This document shows positions 1 to 12,500 of a stretch of 12,500 nucleotides of DNA, piece after piece. Positions within the stretch are counted from its first letter, which is position 1. The number at the start of each line of letters is the position of its first letter. The position numbers and the translations under genes were made by a program. The DNA is from Botryococcus braunii (lineage: Eukaryota > Chlorophyta > Trebouxiophyceae): assembly GCA_002005505.1 (NCBI GenBank), contig KV908646.1, forward strand, positions 92,501 through 105,000, in the 5' to 3' direction. The notes below the pieces were generated by a model, which saw only the letters and a program-made list of their open reading frames with translations, was not told the DNA's origin and made no database searches.

Positions 1-165
1 AGACATATATCGATCGATGAATCGGAAAAATGAAAATGTACATCAAGTACATGCCTATATGATCTGTACCAACATCTCCCTATCCCTTATTAGCTGGAGA
101 GGCTAAGATCAATTAGCCTCTTGCAGCTGGGGAATGTTCCAACTTGTGGCTTTCTTCTCTTCGGC

Positions 166-5143
<4,978 letters not shown>

Positions 5144-5171
5144 CTGAACCCCTTTCCCCATGCTTTCCCCC

Positions 5172-5404
<233 letters not shown>

Positions 5405-5883
5405 GCGCACATTCCTTGCTTATTACTTTCTAATCTAGAAGACAATAGTCAGCCTAATAAATGTTTGCATTATGAATTCCTGAAGTGTGTAATGAGTCAT
5501 ACAAAGGGAAATTGACAACACTCAAACACCAGCTGTACCTTGAAGGTGTGCAATAACAATATGTGACAATTTACAACTTTGATCTGACCTCAGTTAATGG
5601 CCAGCGATTGTACTCAACCTCTCAGTTGTAAGGCGGGCTAACCTGTCCTAGAGCAGCCGTACGAGGCAGTCCATGTCACAGACTCAGTACAAGCATAACA
5701 TTAAAGAATTATGCAGCTACAATGGCACCTTGGCTCAATGAACATCTAAACCCTGGGAATTCGCTGGTGCAGGACCACTTTACCACACCCATTGAGCTGT
5801 GGATGCAGCGATTTCCACTCGCCAACACTCACTCACAACCCTGCCAACATGTAGCACCTATGAGATGCTCCAAAAATACATAC

Positions 5884-6075
5884 GCATTTGGAAAGAGGCA
5901 CGGCAAGTGCGCGCGCCTCTTCTTGGCTTTTGAACTCCCGCGGAGAACGGCGAGTAGCGCTGCAGCGAACACGCAATCCAGCTTTTCTCTGGATCGCAGT
6001 CTGAAGTGCCAATCTACTGTATGCTTGTGTCGCAAGGCCGATCATTGCTTCACGACAAACCCCGCTCAAGCCCAT
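5884..6075 (-). CDS. Candidate first exon: transit-peptide-like N-terminus (putative)
   Basis: An ATG at 6073-6075 opens 64 codons and ends at TGC followed by a good donor GTATGT (5883-5878). The peptide is basic, rich in Ala, Ser, Thr and Leu, and almost free of acidic residues for its first 45 positions. It contains GLRVRCSATRRS, which resembles plastid transit-peptide cleavage regions (V-R-C/A followed by A). It lies upstream of the SirB1-like exons on the same strand, as a targeting exon should. Against it: the exon ends in phase 0, and no convincing phase-0 acceptor precedes 5143 (an AAAG at about 5166 is the only nearby option). An extra exon between 5440 and 5830 may therefore be missing from the model. 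The opposite strand is also open here, so this could be chance. Confidence 0.3.
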
Positions 6076-7522
6076 CCCCGTCGAGTTCCGGCTTGTCAAA
6101 TACCATTCCCTCCACCCAAAATTGTACTAAGGTTATTCAAGCTTTTAAATTCGATAGTGAGGCAATAAAATGCTGTTATGTTGGTCAAGGGAATCTCTTG
6201 CGGTCCGAATGTTCGCATCCATGTACAGACCATAAGAACCGAACATAACGTATCTCATGATGAGATCGGCCAGTCTCCACTGCAGTACAAGCTTGTACAC
6301 ATCTGGACTCCGTTTTCACATGGCTTTCCAGTGTGTCCGTTTTTCAAAAGAGCTGATGAGTACTTTACATGTTACATTGCTGAAGAGTGTTATTGATGAT
6401 GAATTTCTTCTTTTCCAAGGCATTCACCCTGCTTACTTTGGTATTGACCACGGAAGATGAAGATACAGCATCGTTGTTAAACTAATCCTCTCCATGTCCT
6501 GATACCTTTGTTTAACAGAAGCTTCCAAGGATTTTGTGTGGTTAGTTTACATGCAGGTGTTGAATATTGGCTGTGCAAGGGATCCCGTACAGAAGAGGTC
6601 GGGAACAGGATCTTAGTGTTTTTTTCATACAAGCCTCTTGGCTTTGTACCTGATGTCGTTATCCAACGCTGGACGGAATTTATTATTTAAATACTTTTGC
6701 TTTGAGGGATCCTTTTCGCTTCGCGATTTTCCCCGCTGCCGGAGCGCCGTTGCGGCCCTAGCTCAACAAGACCCCCATTTGCAGCGGCAATTCACTACAG
6801 CGACACGATCAGAAGAAAACAGCCAGGTTCGATATTACCGCTCAAATACGGTTGGCTAAAATGGTTCGGCTCTGTCTCGGTTGAAGTGACTTGAGATGTG
6901 GGCACAAGTCACTGTCCTTGGTAGCGCTGCAGTATTAAAATGTCCAATTCGAAGGTGCGTAGTATTATGGATATTGAAACATTTCATCTTTAATAAACAG
7001 TGGCACCCGGCGTTCTGGGGAAGTGCCGGTACGGTCTTAGTGCATGCACGGCCAAATCGAAGTTGTTCTGACCTCGCCAGCGATATAGACTCTCCGTTTG
7101 AGCTACTGCTGAAAGAAAGTTGTTGAGGATAGATATTAATAATTTTCCTGGGCAGGATAGGTTTCTGTCTACCCAGAACCTTGTATGCAACAAACAACTT
7201 CACTCTCATACTGTGTCCAGAAACATGGTATTGGAACACCAGAAGAGCAGGGAAGACTATGTTTCATGCCGCCAGACATTGCTTTAATGGCAGGCTACAA
7301 GGTCAGAGGCAAGGAAACATCTTGTCTGGAGCGCACAATGGCAAGTGGGAGGAGACTTCAGAAGTAGGGCGAAATCAGATTGTAGCATCAAGTATTTTGT
7401 GATTGCATTGATAGTTAATATCTGGCTGAATCCATTCAGGGGCCTCATGAGGAATCCGTCCAAGCGAACAGCTCCAACGAGTTAACTCGCGCACGCGGAG
7501 CCTTCAATGCTCAGATGAGGGG
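6076..7522. other. Presumed divergent intergenic/5' region, no gene recognised
   Basis: The sequence is non-repetitive and lower in GC than the exons. Short open frames occur on both strands but show no family motif. Since the SirB1-like gene reads left and the mS26-like gene reads right, this stretch should contain their promoters, 5' UTRs and perhaps missing first exons. I see no clear TATA box or other element that I could place with confidence. Confidence 0.4.
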
Positions 7523-7528
7523 TAAGCC

Positions 7529-7592
7529 ATGTGCCTCCAACTCCTCTACATGTTCTTTGAAACTTTTTCTGAAAGTCACATTACTTCTGCCA
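7529..7592 (+). CDS. Weak candidate upstream exon of the mS26-like gene
   Basis: A strong donor, GCCAG|GTATTG, follows 7592. In the frame that leaves phase 2, matching the acceptor before 7971, the sequence reads MCLQLLYMFFETFSESHITS-A and splices to R-SHEGAADLRRKW. A YxxFFETF-like helix before the long charged helix would be reasonable for mS26, but the stretch is only 21 codons with a TAA just upstream. Treat it as a lead. Confidence 0.2.
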
Positions 7593-7684
7593 GGTATTGT
7601 TCTGACATCCATCGTCCCTGTTGGTGTTCTCCGCCTTCCTCCTCCTTTGCATCACCCCCCTCCCCCCCCTCTCTCCCCCAACTC

Positions 7685-7912
<228 letters not shown>

Positions 7913-7970
7913 GAAGACAAGGTGGGTGGATTAACCAGTCAGGAGGCCTTGGAAGACTTGTTTTCGACAG

Positions 7971-11138
<3,168 letters not shown>

Positions 11139-11230
11139 TTCCCGGCTCCTTCCCCGGTTCTTTTGACCGTTCCATTCCTGCGCGTCGGTGAGGTGTTGGG
11201 TGGCCGGCAGATTAATTGGCGCCCATCAAC

Positions 11231-12351
<1,121 letters not shown>

Positions 12352-12500
12352 TTACGCTGACAGTTTTTGCAAAGGTATTGACATCTTTGAAGAATCCTTC
12401 AACAAGACCGACAAGTCCTTGATTTGGCCCCCCTCATCTTCTTCTTGCTCATCCTGGTCGTCTTTGTTGCTTGTCATTGTTTGTGTCCCTCATCTCTCCC

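Overview
This window looks like eukaryotic nuclear DNA from a repeat-rich genome. Coding sequence comes in short, GC-rich pieces joined by GT/AG splice sites, with introns of about 0.5 to 2.8 kb. Microsatellites, mostly (GA/CT)n and (GT/AC)n, make up roughly a fifth of the bases. A Transglut_core2/TPR protein of plastid or cyanobacterial type, with a possible plastid transit peptide, suggests the green lineage. A charophyte alga such as Chara is my best guess, but nothing in the window proves it. There is no rRNA, tRNA, CRISPR array or bacterial-style operon.

Left part, minus strand (166-5143, perhaps to 6075): a split gene for a SirB1-like protein. Six exons (4843-5143, 3593-4003, 2969-3050, 1951-2094, 1136-1392, 166-352) join with matching phases into about 459 codons ending in TGA at 166-168. 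The product has a Transglut_core2 domain, interrupted by a Gly/Pro/Ser-rich insertion, followed by TPR-like helices. A candidate transit-peptide exon lies at 5884-6075, but its junction to the rest is unresolved. Four of the five introns carry long microsatellites.

Middle (about 5144-7970): the region between two divergent genes. It is lower in GC and mostly free of microsatellites until 7685. It probably holds the 5' exons and promoters of both genes, but I could not resolve them.

Right part, plus strand (7971-11138): two exons (7971-8172 and 11019-11138) that join in phase. They encode a charged helical segment and a C-terminus resembling mitochondrial ribosomal protein mS26 (MRP-S26 family). 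The 2.85-kb intron between them holds a GT/CA inverted-repeat block, several degenerate tandem repeats, a CT tract and a purine-only tract. From 11139 to the end I see one GA tract and no convincing gene.

The two genes are divergent neighbours, one probably plastid-directed and one mitochondrial-ribosomal; nothing shows that they work together. The most unusual feature is that both ends of exon 1136-1392 lie inside tandem repeats that fill the adjoining introns, so the intron sequence looks like amplified splice-site copies.
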